DNA from: Clostridiaceae bacterium
Lineage (GTDB): Bacteria > Bacillota > Clostridia > Acetivibrionales > DUMC01
Assembly (NCBI GenBank): GCA_012512865.1
Contig: JAAZDH010000316.1
Location: 1 to 14,811, forward strand
Length of the DNA: 14,811 nt
Reading direction: 5' to 3'
Shown in pieces: positions 7,556 to 14,623 of this stretch; the first letter of the stretch is position 1; every line of letters begins with the position of its first letter. Made by a program: the position numbers and the translations under genes. The notes beneath the pieces are model-generated. The model was not told the DNA's origin and searched no databases. It saw nothing but the letters and a program-made list of their open reading frames with translations.

Positions 7556-8261
7556 TCAATTCAAGCACTGCTCCCAGTTCAATATTCCCGGTATATAGAG
7601 CCTTCCCGATGATTACCCCCGATATCCCAAGGCTCTTTAGCTTTTGAACATCTTCCAGGCTGCTGACCCCGCCCGAAGCAATAACTTCCATGCCCACCGC
7701 CTCCACCATCCGGCGGATAGCGCTAAAATTCGGGCCAGACAGCATTCCGTCAGTGGAAATGTCGGTATAAATAATCGTGCGCGCTCCCAAGGCCTCAACC
7801 CTCCTGGCAAAGTCCACAGCAGCAAGACCGCTTGACCTGGCCCATCCGTCTATGGCTGCAACGCCGTTTTTGGCATCAATTCCAATTGCAATCCTGTCCC
7901 CGTATTTTTTTAATGCTTTTTTCACAAACCCCGGGTTTTTTACGGCGGAAGTACCCAGGACCATCCTCCTTATACCCTTTTCCAGGAACATTTCCACTGC
8001 AGCCATGGACCTTATTCCGCCGCCCAATTGAACGTTTATCCCCGTTTTTTCCGCTATTTCAAACACCACGGGGGTATTTTGGGATTCACCGGTCCTGGCC
8101 CCGTCAAGGTCAACGACATGCAACCATTCCGCACCTTTCTCCTTCCACCGCAATGCAATTTCAACAGGGTTGTCCGAGTAAACGGTTTTCCTCGTGAATT
8201 CACCCTGCACCAATCGCACACATTTTCCTCCCATGATATCCACCGCGGGATAAATTACCAC
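7548..8261 (-). CDS. hisA: ProFAR isomerase (phosphoribosylformimino-AICAR ribotide isomerase)
   Basis: HisA isomerises ProFAR to PRFAR, step 4 of histidine synthesis, as a single (beta-alpha)8 barrel. The protein is 237 aa, the normal size. Catalytic Asp8 (YPAVDIMGG) and Asp129 (AIGIDAKNG) are present, as are the phosphate-binding GGGIRS and ASGGVSS loops and YTDISTDGM. The start is GTG (8261), giving MVIYPAVD, the expected N-terminus. A G-rich tract lies upstream as the ribosome site, inside a degenerate tandem repeat. Its product PRFAR is the substrate of HisHF, which is absent from this cluster. It is HisA and not HisF: the N-terminal YPAVDIMGGKCVRLVQG is HisA-type. Confidence 0.97.
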   Translation of the reverse strand: MVIYPAVDIMGGKCVRLVQGEFTRKTVYSDNPVEIALRWKEKGAEWLHVVDLDGARTGESQNTPVVFEIAEKTGINVQLGGGIRSMAAVEMFLEKGIRRMVLGTSAVKNPGFVKKALKKYGDRIAIGIDAKNGVAAIDGWARSSGLAAVDFARRVEALGARTIIYTDISTDGMLSGPNFSAIRRMVEAVGMEVIASGGVSSLEDVQKLKSLGISGVIIGKALYTGNIELGAVLELSR

Positions 8262-8320
8262 TCCTATTCCCCCCCCTGGTATTCTTCACCTGTATTCATG
8301 CCGGTATTCACACCGATATT
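8258..8320 (-). repeat. Degenerate 11-15 bp tandem array across the purC stop and hisA start
   Basis: On the plus strand five successive units each end in TATT: 8258-8268, 8269-8283, 8284-8296, 8297-8308 and 8309-8320 (lengths 11, 15, 13, 12, 12). Typical units are CATGCCGGTATT and CACACCGATATT. On the transcribed strand each unit starts AATA and carries a G-rich part. The purC stop lies in the upstream unit and the hisA GTG start in the last one. One unit holds a run of eight G that probably serves as the hisA ribosome site. Confidence 0.65.
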
Positions 8321-9210
8321 TTCTTCCCGGTTAACTTTTCATAGGCTTCCACGTATTTCGCCGACGTGTTCTCAATAACATAACCGGGCAACACCGGGGC
8401 CGGGGGCTTCTTATCCCAACCGATCGACTCCAGGTATTCCCTTAGGTACTGCTTGTCAAAGCTTTTCTGGGGTCTCCCCGGCTGGTAGTCCTTCATGTCC
8501 CAGAACCTTGAAGAATCGGGCGTAAACATCTCGTCAACCACAACCAGTTCCCCATCGATAAGTCCAAACTCCAGCTTTGTATCCGCAAGAATAATGCCCT
8601 TGCTTTCGGCATGCCTGCTTGCCTTATCATAAAGGAGTATGCAGGTTTCCTTGATCTTTTCCGCCAGCTCAACACCGATTTTCCATGCAAGCTCCTCGAA
8701 GGTTATGCTTTCATCATGCCCCTCCGCCGCCTTTGTTGTGGGCGTAAATATTGGCTCCGGGAGCTTTTGGCACTGCTTTAACCCAGGTGGAAGCTTTATT
8801 CCGCTTATCGCCCCCGTCTTCATGTATTCCTTTAAGCCTGAACCTTCGAGATATCCCCTTATTATACATTCCGCAGGTATTACATCAGCTTTTTTAACCA
8901 GCATTGACCTTCCGTCAATTTCATCCCCGTATTCCAACAGTTCCCCGGGGAATTCATCCGGGTTGGCGGTTATCATGTGGTTCCCAATAATATCCCTGGT
9001 ATAATTGAACCAGAACTCTGAAATGCTGTTTAAAACCCTTCCCTTGCCAGGTATAAGGCTGGGGAAAACCACGTCAAAGGCGGAGATCCTGTCGGTGGCG
9101 ATTATAAGCAAACTATCGCCGAAATCATAAATATCCCTTACCTTGCCCTTCTTAAGCAATGGAAGCTTTAAAAAATCCGTACTGCCTATCAATTTGCCCA
9201 TTTTGCCCAT
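8308..9210 (-). CDS. purC: SAICAR synthetase (phosphoribosylaminoimidazole-succinocarboxamide synthase), long form
   Basis: PurC joins aspartate to CAIR to make SAICAR in purine synthesis; PurB then releases AICAR. From 9210 the protein is 300 aa, the longer ADE1-like type rather than the about 240-aa Bacillus form. Seen: KGKVRDIYDFGDSLLIIATDRISAFD near the N-terminus, ECIIRGYLEGSGLKEY, and the signature DTKLEFGLIDGELVVVDE followed by TPDSSRFW. The ATG at 9210 has GGGAG 9 nt upstream; an ATG at 9228 lacks a site. The N-terminus begins with a 9-bp tandem, ATGGGCAAA twice. It lies between hisB and hisA with gaps of about 50-60 bp on the same strand, so it is almost surely co-transcribed with his genes. 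Whether the genome has a second purC cannot be seen. Confidence 0.96.
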   Translation of the reverse strand: MGKMGKLIGSTDFLKLPLLKKGKVRDIYDFGDSLLIIATDRISAFDVVFPSLIPGKGRVLNSISEFWFNYTRDIIGNHMITANPDEFPGELLEYGDEIDGRSMLVKKADVIPAECIIRGYLEGSGLKEYMKTGAISGIKLPPGLKQCQKLPEPIFTPTTKAAEGHDESITFEELAWKIGVELAEKIKETCILLYDKASRHAESKGIILADTKLEFGLIDGELVVVDEMFTPDSSRFWDMKDYQPGRPQKSFDKQYLREYLESIGWDKKPPAPVLPGYVIENTSAKYVEAYEKLTGKKISV

Positions 9211-9219
9211 CGTGTCCAT

Positions 9220-9224
9220 CTCCC
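9220..9224 (-). promoter_or_regulatory. Ribosome binding site choosing the purC start at 9210
   Basis: GGGAG lies 9 nt before the ATG at 9210. It falls inside the coding sequence if the ATG at 9228 is used, and nothing similar precedes that one. Confidence 0.5.
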
Positions 9225-9271
9225 GCATATTATCAAATCATGGTTTTAATATGTTACAAGCACGGTACTCC

Positions 9272-9862
9272 CTATAATAATCCCTTTGTAGACATTACCC
9301 CTTCTATTCTCCCGTCGATCTTGACAGCCTCATCAAGAGCCCTGCCGAAAGCTTTGAAAACGGCTTCCACCTTGTGATGGTCATTTTTACCATATAACAC
9401 TTTAATGTGCAGCGTCATGCCCGAATTAAATGCTACTGCCCTGAAAAACTCCTCTACAAGCTGGGTATCCATGTCTCCTATCCGCTGGGATTTAAAATCC
9501 GCGTCGAAAACAAGGAAGGGCCTTCCGCTCAAATCAATGGAAACCATCGCCAGTGACTCATCCATGGGTACAAATGATGTACCATACCGTCTTATTGATT
9601 TCTTTTCGCCAAGGACCTCCCTTAAAGCCTGTCCCAGGACAATACCCGTGTCTTCAACCAGGTGGTGCCCGTCCATCTCCCCCTGGCTGCTCGCCGCCTT
9701 GACGCACAGGTCAAGAAACCCATGCTTCGCCATAAGCTCAAGCATATGATCAAAAAAACCAATCCCGGTGTTGACCTCGCTCTTTCCCGTGCCATCTGCT
9801 GAAAGGCTTAAAACAATGTCGGTTTCTTTTGTTTTTCTCCTGATTTCGGATTTCCTTTCCAT
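9272..9862 (-). CDS. hisB: Imidazoleglycerol-phosphate dehydratase
   Basis: HisB dehydrates imidazole glycerol phosphate to imidazole acetol phosphate. The protein is 196 aa, the monofunctional form without the HAD phosphatase domain of enterobacteria. Metal-binding His/Glu clusters are intact: FFDHMLELMAKHG, GHHLVEDTGIVLGQAL and the repeat-half counterpart YGKNDHHKVEAVFKAFGRAL. The start has GGTGGAGGTGCAGG, a strong GGAGGT. Its substrate is made by HisHF, not encoded here. A histidinol-phosphate phosphatase is not in the window either. It is followed closely by purC. Confidence 0.98.
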   Translation of the reverse strand: MERKSEIRRKTKETDIVLSLSADGTGKSEVNTGIGFFDHMLELMAKHGFLDLCVKAASSQGEMDGHHLVEDTGIVLGQALREVLGEKKSIRRYGTSFVPMDESLAMVSIDLSGRPFLVFDADFKSQRIGDMDTQLVEEFFRAVAFNSGMTLHIKVLYGKNDHHKVEAVFKAFGRALDEAVKIDGRIEGVMSTKGLL

Positions 9863-9886
9863 CCTGCACCTCCACCGTTTTCATCT

Positions 9887-9924
9887 CGTATCGCACCAAT
9901 GTATTATACCAGATATTATACCAG
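9887..9924 (-). repeat. 12-bp tandem repeat at the hisC stop / hisB leader
   Basis: In plus-strand terms GTATTATACCAG (9901-9912) is followed directly by ATATTATACCAG (9913-9924). A weaker third unit, CGTATCGCACCAAT, lies at 9887-9900. On the transcribed strand each good unit contains TGGTATAAT. The hisC stop codon lies in the first unit transcribed. Confidence 0.6.
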
Positions 9925-9944
9925 CAATTTCCCAATAACATCAA
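9915..9944 (-). promoter_or_regulatory. Possible internal promoter for hisB-purC-hisA-hisIE
   Basis: TTGATG (9939-9944), an 18-nt spacer and an extended -10 TGGTATAAT (hexamer 9915-9920) lie at the end of hisC. The -10 is duplicated 12 bp downstream (9903-9908) by the tandem repeat. If active it would feed the genes downstream of the interrupted hisD. It is a pattern match only. Confidence 0.35.
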
Positions 9945-10974
9945 GAAATACATCCATCTCTTCGTCGGAACCGATGCTCACCCTGAGGTAGTCGCTGATT
10001 CTCGGCTTGTCAAAATGGCGGACAAGAATCCCCTTTTCCCTTAACCGTTTAAACAAGACCGGGGATTTTACTCCAGGATGGCTTATAAATATGAAATTGG
10101 CCTTCGAATCAACAACTTTAAAGCCCATGGATTTTAAAGAAAGTGACACCCTTTCCCTCGTTTCAATTATCCTTCTCCTGGTCTCCCTGAAATAATCCTC
10201 ATCCCGGAAGGCCTCTTCAGCCCCTGCAAGGGCCAGCCTGCTCACGGTGTACGAGTTGAACGAGTTCTTTACCCGGTTTATACCCTGTATCAAGTCTTCG
10301 TGGCCAAGTGCATAACCCAGCCTTAACCCTGCGAGGGACCTTGATTTTGAAAGGGTCTGTATAATCAGCAGGTTTTTGAAATCACCGATGTATTTAACCG
10401 CGGATTCTCCTCCAAAATCAATATATGCTTCATCGATAATCACTACGCTGCCGGGATTCTTCCTTGCTATACGGGCAATCAAGCCCACATCCAGGTATTT
10501 CCCCGTTGGGGCGTTCGGGTTTGGGATTATTATCCCCCCGTTTTCCTGGAAAAACCCCTCCACAGGGATAGAAAACTCCTCATCCAGTTCCACCACCTTG
10601 TAGTTTATATTAAATATCGATGCATACACAGGATAAAAGCTATACGTTATATCCGGGAAAAGTATGGGGTTGCAAGGGTCGAAAAATGCCATGAAGGAAA
10701 AAGCCAAGAGCTCATCCGAGCCATTTCCCACAAAAACCTGCTCCTTCTTAAGGTTGTAGTACCTGGCTATTGTTTCCCTCAGTGAGTCGCAATCAGGGTC
10801 AGGGTAAATCCTTATGTCTTCGCTGCAAGCCTTCCTGATTGCATCCAGCACCATCGGGGAAGGCGGATAAGGATTTTCGTTGGTATTAAGCTTTATATAT
10901 TTCCTGTCCCTTGGCTGCTCTCCCGGAACGTATGGCTCAAGGTTCCTGGTTCTCTCGCTCCAGTAGATGCTCAT
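9916..10974 (-). CDS. hisC: Histidinol-phosphate aminotransferase
   Basis: HisC is a class I/II PLP aminotransferase converting imidazole acetol phosphate and glutamate to histidinol phosphate. The protein is 352 aa, typical. Seen: LNTNENPYPPSP near the N-terminus, VGNGSDELL for PLP phosphate binding, PNPNAPTGKY (Asn about 154), IIDEAYIDF (Asp about 181), TLSKSRSLAGLRLGYA with the PLP lysine near 210, and the C-terminal DYLRVSIGS with the substrate-binding Arg. AAAGGGGAC gives a ribosome site about 8 nt before the ATG. It lies 73 bp after hisD; that gap is a degenerate repeat. Side activity on aromatic substrates is known in some relatives and cannot be excluded. Confidence 0.97.
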   Translation of the reverse strand: MSIYWSERTRNLEPYVPGEQPRDRKYIKLNTNENPYPPSPMVLDAIRKACSEDIRIYPDPDCDSLRETIARYYNLKKEQVFVGNGSDELLAFSFMAFFDPCNPILFPDITYSFYPVYASIFNINYKVVELDEEFSIPVEGFFQENGGIIIPNPNAPTGKYLDVGLIARIARKNPGSVVIIDEAYIDFGGESAVKYIGDFKNLLIIQTLSKSRSLAGLRLGYALGHEDLIQGINRVKNSFNSYTVSRLALAGAEEAFRDEDYFRETRRRIIETRERVSLSLKSMGFKVVDSKANFIFISHPGVKSPVLFKRLREKGILVRHFDKPRISDYLRVSIGSDEEMDVFLDVIGKLLV

Positions 10975-10997
10975 GCGGTTTGTCCCCTTTCATTAAA

Positions 10998-11041
10998 CTC
11001 ACCCTAAAGTCACTTTTAAACCTTCTAAAACTCACCTAAAA
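10998..11041 (-). repeat. Degenerate about 11-bp tandem array in the hisD-hisC gap
   Basis: Plus-strand units are CTCACCCTAAA, GTCACTTTTAAA, CCTTCTAAAA and CTCACCTAAAA, with a partial unit running into the hisC ribosome site (TCATTAAA, 10990-10997). On the transcribed strand the unit reads roughly TTTAGGGTGAG. No hairpin terminator is visible. Confidence 0.5.
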
Positions 11042-11047
11042 CCCGCT

Positions 11048-12355
11048 TTAAGACTCTTTTTCAAACCGTACCCTGATAGCGTTGGCATGAGCATCAAGCC
11101 TTTCTGCTTTCGCAAACTCGATAATATCATCTTTTACCTCATACAGGGCCTTCTTTGAATAAGAAATAATGCTGGACTTCTTTAAGAAATCGTTTACGCC
11201 AAGGGGTGAAAAGAACCTGGCAGTCCCTCCCGTCGGGAGCACATGGCTTGGACCTGCATAATAATCTCCCACAGGCTCTGAAGAATACTGCCCTAGGAAT
11301 ATTGCCCCGGCGTTCCTTACAGATGCCAGGAGGCTGAAGGGTTCCTCCACGCAAAGCTCAAGATGCTCGGGAGCCAGCCTGTTTACAATCTTGATTGCCT
11401 CCTCCAGGTTTTCAACAACTATTATCGCACCGTATTCCGAGAGTGATTTTTCTATTATATCTTTTCTTTCAAGTTTCAAATACTGGTTTTCAACAGCATC
11501 CCGTACTTTTTCCGCAAGGTTTCGCGACGGGGTAAGAAGTATGGCTGATGATTACACATCGTGTTCCGCCTGTGACAATAAATCGGCAGCGATGAACCCA
11601 GGGTCCGGGAAATCATCGGCCACAATTGCGATTTCGCTGGGTCCTGCAAGCATATCTATATCGCAGTATCCATATATTAATTTTTTTGCCATGGTTACGT
11701 ATATGTTCCCGGGGCCTACAATTTTATCAACCTTGGGCACTGACCCTGTTCCAAAAGCAAAAGCTGCTATTGCCTGGGCGCCTCCAATCCTGAATATACA
11801 ATCTACTCCCGCCTCCCTGGCGGCAACAAGTATTGCCGGGTTGACCTTGCCGTCCTTCCTCGGGGGAGTGGCCATGAAAACCTTACTTACCCCGGCTGTT
11901 TTTGCAGGAATAACATTCATAAGAACCGAGGAAATTATCGGCGCAGTACCCCCTGGAACATATACACCTGCTTTCTCCAGCGGTTTTACAAGCTGGCCGG
12001 TTATAATTCCTTCTTTTTCGGCCTGTATCCACGAGTTTTCCTTCTGCTTCAGGTGAAAATCCCTGATATTTTCCTTTGCCCTCCTTATAATGTTCTTAAG
12101 ATCTTTTCCCACCACGCCGTATGCCTCGTCTATTTCGCTCTCATGGACCTTTAAATTCTCACTTGAAAGATTAACCTTGTCAAATTCTTTCGTGTACTTT
12201 ATAATTGCTGTATCCCCGTTTTTTTTCACATCATCGATGATCCCGGATACTGTCACGGTTATGTTTTCATCTTCCAGCACGTTCCTTGCAGTAAGTTTCT
12301 TAATAAACTCTTCTCTTTGCGGTTCTCCCTTTTCCATTATTTTTATTATCCCCAT
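11048..12355 (-). pseudogene. hisD: Histidinol dehydrogenase gene with an in-frame TAA stop
   Basis: HisD oxidises histidinol to histidine in two NAD-dependent steps and needs one zinc. Read through, the frame is 435 codons, the normal length. Codon 268 is TAA (11552-11554), directly after LLSQAEHDV, and the same frame continues SSAILLTPSRNLAEKV to the usual C-terminus. Most relatives have a residue, often Leu, at this place; TTA to TAA would be one change. Zinc ligands Gln and His (QAEH) lie before the stop. The catalytic Glu-His (APEHLEL) and remaining ligands (VGDYYAGPSHVLPT, LDAHANAIRVR) lie after it, so the 267-aa product alone should be inactive. No ribosome site precedes the first downstream start-like codon (TTG at 11479). 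A sequencing error, a fresh nonsense mutation or read-through are the options. Confidence 0.9.
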
Positions 12356-12391
12356 TGTTTTTCCCCTTTCTCTCTTACGCTATTGCTTTTC

Positions 12392-12583
12392 TATTCTTTT
12401 ATCCTCTTGTTCTCTTATTCCCTTATTTCTTTATTCTCGTATTCCTCTATTCTTGTATTCCCCTATTCCCATGTTCCTTTATTCTCATATTCCCATACTC
12501 TTACATTCCTTTATTCTTGTATTCCTTTATTCTTTTGTTCCTGTATTCCTTCATTCTTACATTCCCTTATTCCTTTATTCTCT
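12392..12583 (-). repeat. 24 x 8-bp degenerate tandem array in the hisG-hisD gap
   Basis: From 12392 to 12583 the plus strand divides without any indel into 24 octamers of the form TATTCYYN (for example TATTCCTT, TATTCTTG, TGTTCCTT, CATTCTTA). On the transcribed minus strand the unit is NRRGAATA, so the his mRNA would carry a purine-rich, G/A/U leader with a GGA or AGA every 8 nt and no C-rich pairing partner. The phase is exact although almost every unit differs, which points to old expansion with the unit length kept. 12584-12638 holds a 5-bp hairpin (GGGCA/TGCCC at 12612-12630) without a U tract. Confidence 0.9.
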
Positions 12584-12638
12584 TTATTTCGATTTCCCTT
12601 CCGTTTTCCTCGGGCATAACTCTTTTGCCCTGGAACAT

Positions 12639-13280
12639 TTATCTATTATTGATTAATCTTCTCATTTCATCAATTAAACCGTTTATTCTCCCACTCTTCA
12701 TTTTCATGCTTACCCTGTTAACCACGAGCCTTGCGCTTATGTCGGCTATGTTGTCAAGAACAACAAGGTTGTTTTCCCTTAGTGTTCTTCCGCTTTCAAC
12801 CAGGTCCACGATAAGCTCCGCCAGCCCAACCAGGGGAGCCAGTTCCACGGAACCGTTAAGTTTTATAATTTCGACGGTTTCTTTCCTATTATACTCGAAA
12901 TAATCCCTTGCTATTCTTGGATATTTTGTCGCAACCCTCTTATTATTCAGGGTATCAAGCTTTCCTATTAAATGGGAAGGTCCGGCCAGTACCATTTTGC
13001 AGGCCCCGAACTTCAAGTTAAGCATTTCGTAAAGCTGTCTTCCTTCCTCCATCAGCGTATCCTTGCCGACTATGCCCATGTCCGCCGAGCCATAATCCAC
13101 GTATGTGGGTACATCAGCCGGCTTTACTAGGAAAAATCTTATCATGTTTTCCTCATCTGTAAATATCAGCTTTCTTGACGAATCTTTCATATCCTGGCAA
13201 TTGATACCCATTGATTCAAACAACTCTACGGATAAATCCGAAAGTCTTCCCTTGGCCAGGGCTATATTTACATATTCCAT
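12639..13280 (-). CDS. hisG: ATP phosphoribosyltransferase, short form catalytic subunit
   Basis: HisG joins ATP and PRPP to give phosphoribosyl-ATP, the first committed step of histidine synthesis. From 13280 the protein is 213 aa, the short form that lacks the C-terminal regulatory domain and needs HisZ, whose gene is directly upstream. Seen: the N-terminal VNIALAKGRL, GSADMGIVGKDTL, the PRPP-side region LNGSVELAPLVGLAELIVDLVESGRTLREN and the C-terminal VVNRVSMKMK. The ATG at 13280 is chosen because AAGGGAAG precedes it and the protein then begins MEYVNIALAKGRL. The open frame reaches back to 13343, overlapping hisZ, but those residues (FSDCLDKSTDCLAKG) come from a tandem repeat. Confidence 0.97.
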   Translation of the reverse strand: MEYVNIALAKGRLSDLSVELFESMGINCQDMKDSSRKLIFTDEENMIRFFLVKPADVPTYVDYGSADMGIVGKDTLMEEGRQLYEMLNLKFGACKMVLAGPSHLIGKLDTLNNKRVATKYPRIARDYFEYNRKETVEIIKLNGSVELAPLVGLAELIVDLVESGRTLRENNLVVLDNIADISARLVVNRVSMKMKSGRINGLIDEMRRLINNR

Positions 13281-13286
13281 TAAATC

Positions 13287-13349
13287 ACTTCCCTTCGCTA
13301 AGCAATCCGTGGATTTATCCAGGCAGTCGGAAAATTTCACCAAGCAGCC
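13287..13349 (-). repeat. Three 21-bp tandem units spanning the hisZ stop and the hisG ribosome site
   Basis: Units lie at 13329-13349, 13308-13328 and 13287-13307 with no gaps. Each starts G(G/A)(C/T)TGC(C/T)T(G/A)G on the transcribed strand. The first two encode the last residues of HisZ (GLLGEIF, RLPG) and its stop. The third supplies GAAGGGAAG, the hisG Shine-Dalgarno sequence. Confidence 0.65.
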
Positions 13350-14610
13350 CGGGGATGGACGTTTTTATAACTTCTCCCCTTTCCATGTCGTGCAGCTCGA
13401 TACTTTCGCTGCTTAAAACATAGATAAACCTGTTAATTTCCCTGGTTTTTGCATACTCCCGGGCTTTGCCGGATCCCTCCGCCATATTGATATACATTTC
13501 AGCAACAAGACCCCGTTTTCTTAATTCGTTACAAATACCGAATGCCGCCCTTCGCCCTTCCGGTTCATAGCATACCAGGCTGTCAACTGCAGGTTTTGCA
13601 AAGCTGGTTCCTTGCATTGCCTTTTGATTTTTAATTGCGCTCATTAATAAATTTATCCCGATGGAAAAGCCTGTTGCCGGGCAATTTTCCCCGAATTTCC
13701 CTACAAGGTTGTCATACCGTCCGCCGCTTAGCACTGGAAATCCTATCCCATGGGTAAATCCCTTGAATATAACGCCCGTGTAATAATTCAAGCTTTGCAC
13801 CATCCCAAGGTCGATTGAGACATATTTATCCAAGCCGCTGTCTCCAAGGATGCAAAGTACCTGGCGCAGGTAGTCCAGGGCGGATAATGAATTTCCCCCG
13901 GATACCCTTTTTTCAACATCGGCAATAACGTCAATTCCGCCAAAAAGCTGAGGGAGCTCAAGTATCAATTCCTTCAATTCCCTGGATATATTACACCTGT
14001 CAATTACTTCTTCCATGCCGGTAAAATCCTTGCGTTCGATCAGCCTTCTCATTTGGTCAGTATACTGCCTTGGAAGCCCCGTTTCTTCCATCAACCCCTC
14101 AAAGAAATTCACCTGCCCTATATCCACCCGGAAATCTTCGAGGCCGGCCGCCTTAAGAGCACTTATGGCTGCAATTATAACCTCGGCATCGGCTTCGGGA
14201 GTTTTTATGCCGATCAACTCCAAGCCGGCCTGGGTAAATTCTTTCTGTTTTCCTCCACCCAGCTCATTATACCTGAAAGTATTCCCGATATATGAGAATT
14301 TCAAGTGGTAGTCCGTGTTTTTATACTTGGTGGCGACAATCCTTGCAACCGGGATGGTAATATCAGGCCTTAATACCAGTATCCTTCCCTGCTGGTCAAA
14401 AAACTTGAACATGGCCTCCTGGGGGATCAAGTCCCCGTCCGCCGAAAATGTATCGTAAAATTCCAATGAAGGAGTTTCGATTTCAAAATAGCCGAACCCC
14501 CTGAAAACTTTCCTTATGCTGTCTTCAATGCCCCGCTTTGTATAGCATTCTTCCACCAGTATATCCTGTACCCCTTCGGGCGTGTAAATATTCCGTTTAC
14601 TCAACGGCAA
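13315..14610 (-). CDS. hisZ: HisZ, regulatory subunit of ATP phosphoribosyltransferase
   Basis: HisZ is a class II histidyl-tRNA-synthetase-like protein that binds short HisG, giving activity and histidine feedback. With TTG at 14610 it is 431 aa, a usual length. Seen: YTPEGVQDILVEE at the N-terminus, motif 1 region FGYFEIETPSLEFYDTF, motif 2 FKFFDQQGRILVLRPDITIPVARI, SYIGNTFRYNELGGGKQKEFTQAGLELIG and LSGGRYDNLVGKFG. The companion short HisG and the his cluster favour HisZ over HisS. AAGGAAC and GGGGGG lie just before the TTG; a second TTG at 14604 is equally possible. An in-frame ATG at 14718 would add 36 residues that are a Cys/Met/His-rich repeat with no family match. The final residues lie in the 21-bp repeat. 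Confidence 0.94.
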   Translation of the reverse strand: MPLSKRNIYTPEGVQDILVEECYTKRGIEDSIRKVFRGFGYFEIETPSLEFYDTFSADGDLIPQEAMFKFFDQQGRILVLRPDITIPVARIVATKYKNTDYHLKFSYIGNTFRYNELGGGKQKEFTQAGLELIGIKTPEADAEVIIAAISALKAAGLEDFRVDIGQVNFFEGLMEETGLPRQYTDQMRRLIERKDFTGMEEVIDRCNISRELKELILELPQLFGGIDVIADVEKRVSGGNSLSALDYLRQVLCILGDSGLDKYVSIDLGMVQSLNYYTGVIFKGFTHGIGFPVLSGGRYDNLVGKFGENCPATGFSIGINLLMSAIKNQKAMQGTSFAKPAVDSLVCYEPEGRRAAFGICNELRKRGLVAEMYINMAEGSGKAREYAKTREINRFIYVLSSESIELHDMERGEVIKTSIPGLLGEIFRLPG

Positions 14611-14623
14611 CCCCCCGTTCCTT
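14611..14623 (-). promoter_or_regulatory. Ribosome binding site deciding the hisZ TTG start
   Basis: AAGGAACGGGGGG on the minus strand directly precedes TTG 14610 and is 6 nt before TTG 14604. With it, the protein begins close to YTPEGVQDIL, as in the family. Confidence 0.5.

Noticed and set aside
11480..11551. A frameshift in hisD
   Set aside because: The two parts are in the same frame: 24 sense codons separate the TAA from the TTG at 11479 and align with HisD. The defect is a single stop codon.
11552..11554. Programmed recoding (selenocysteine or pyrrolysine) at the hisD stop
   Set aside because: The codon is TAA. Known recoding of these residues uses TGA or TAG, and no special downstream structure was noticed.
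12392..12583. A CRISPR array
   Set aside because: Units are 8 bp, contiguous and degenerate, with no spacers and no cas genes.
12090..12903. Long plus-strand open frames (up to 188 aa) rich in Phe/Ser/Leu/Tyr between hisD and hisG
   Set aside because: They arise because the 8-bp pyrimidine-rich array has no stop codon in any plus frame. They run antisense into hisD and hisG and have 8-residue periodicity set by the DNA repeat.
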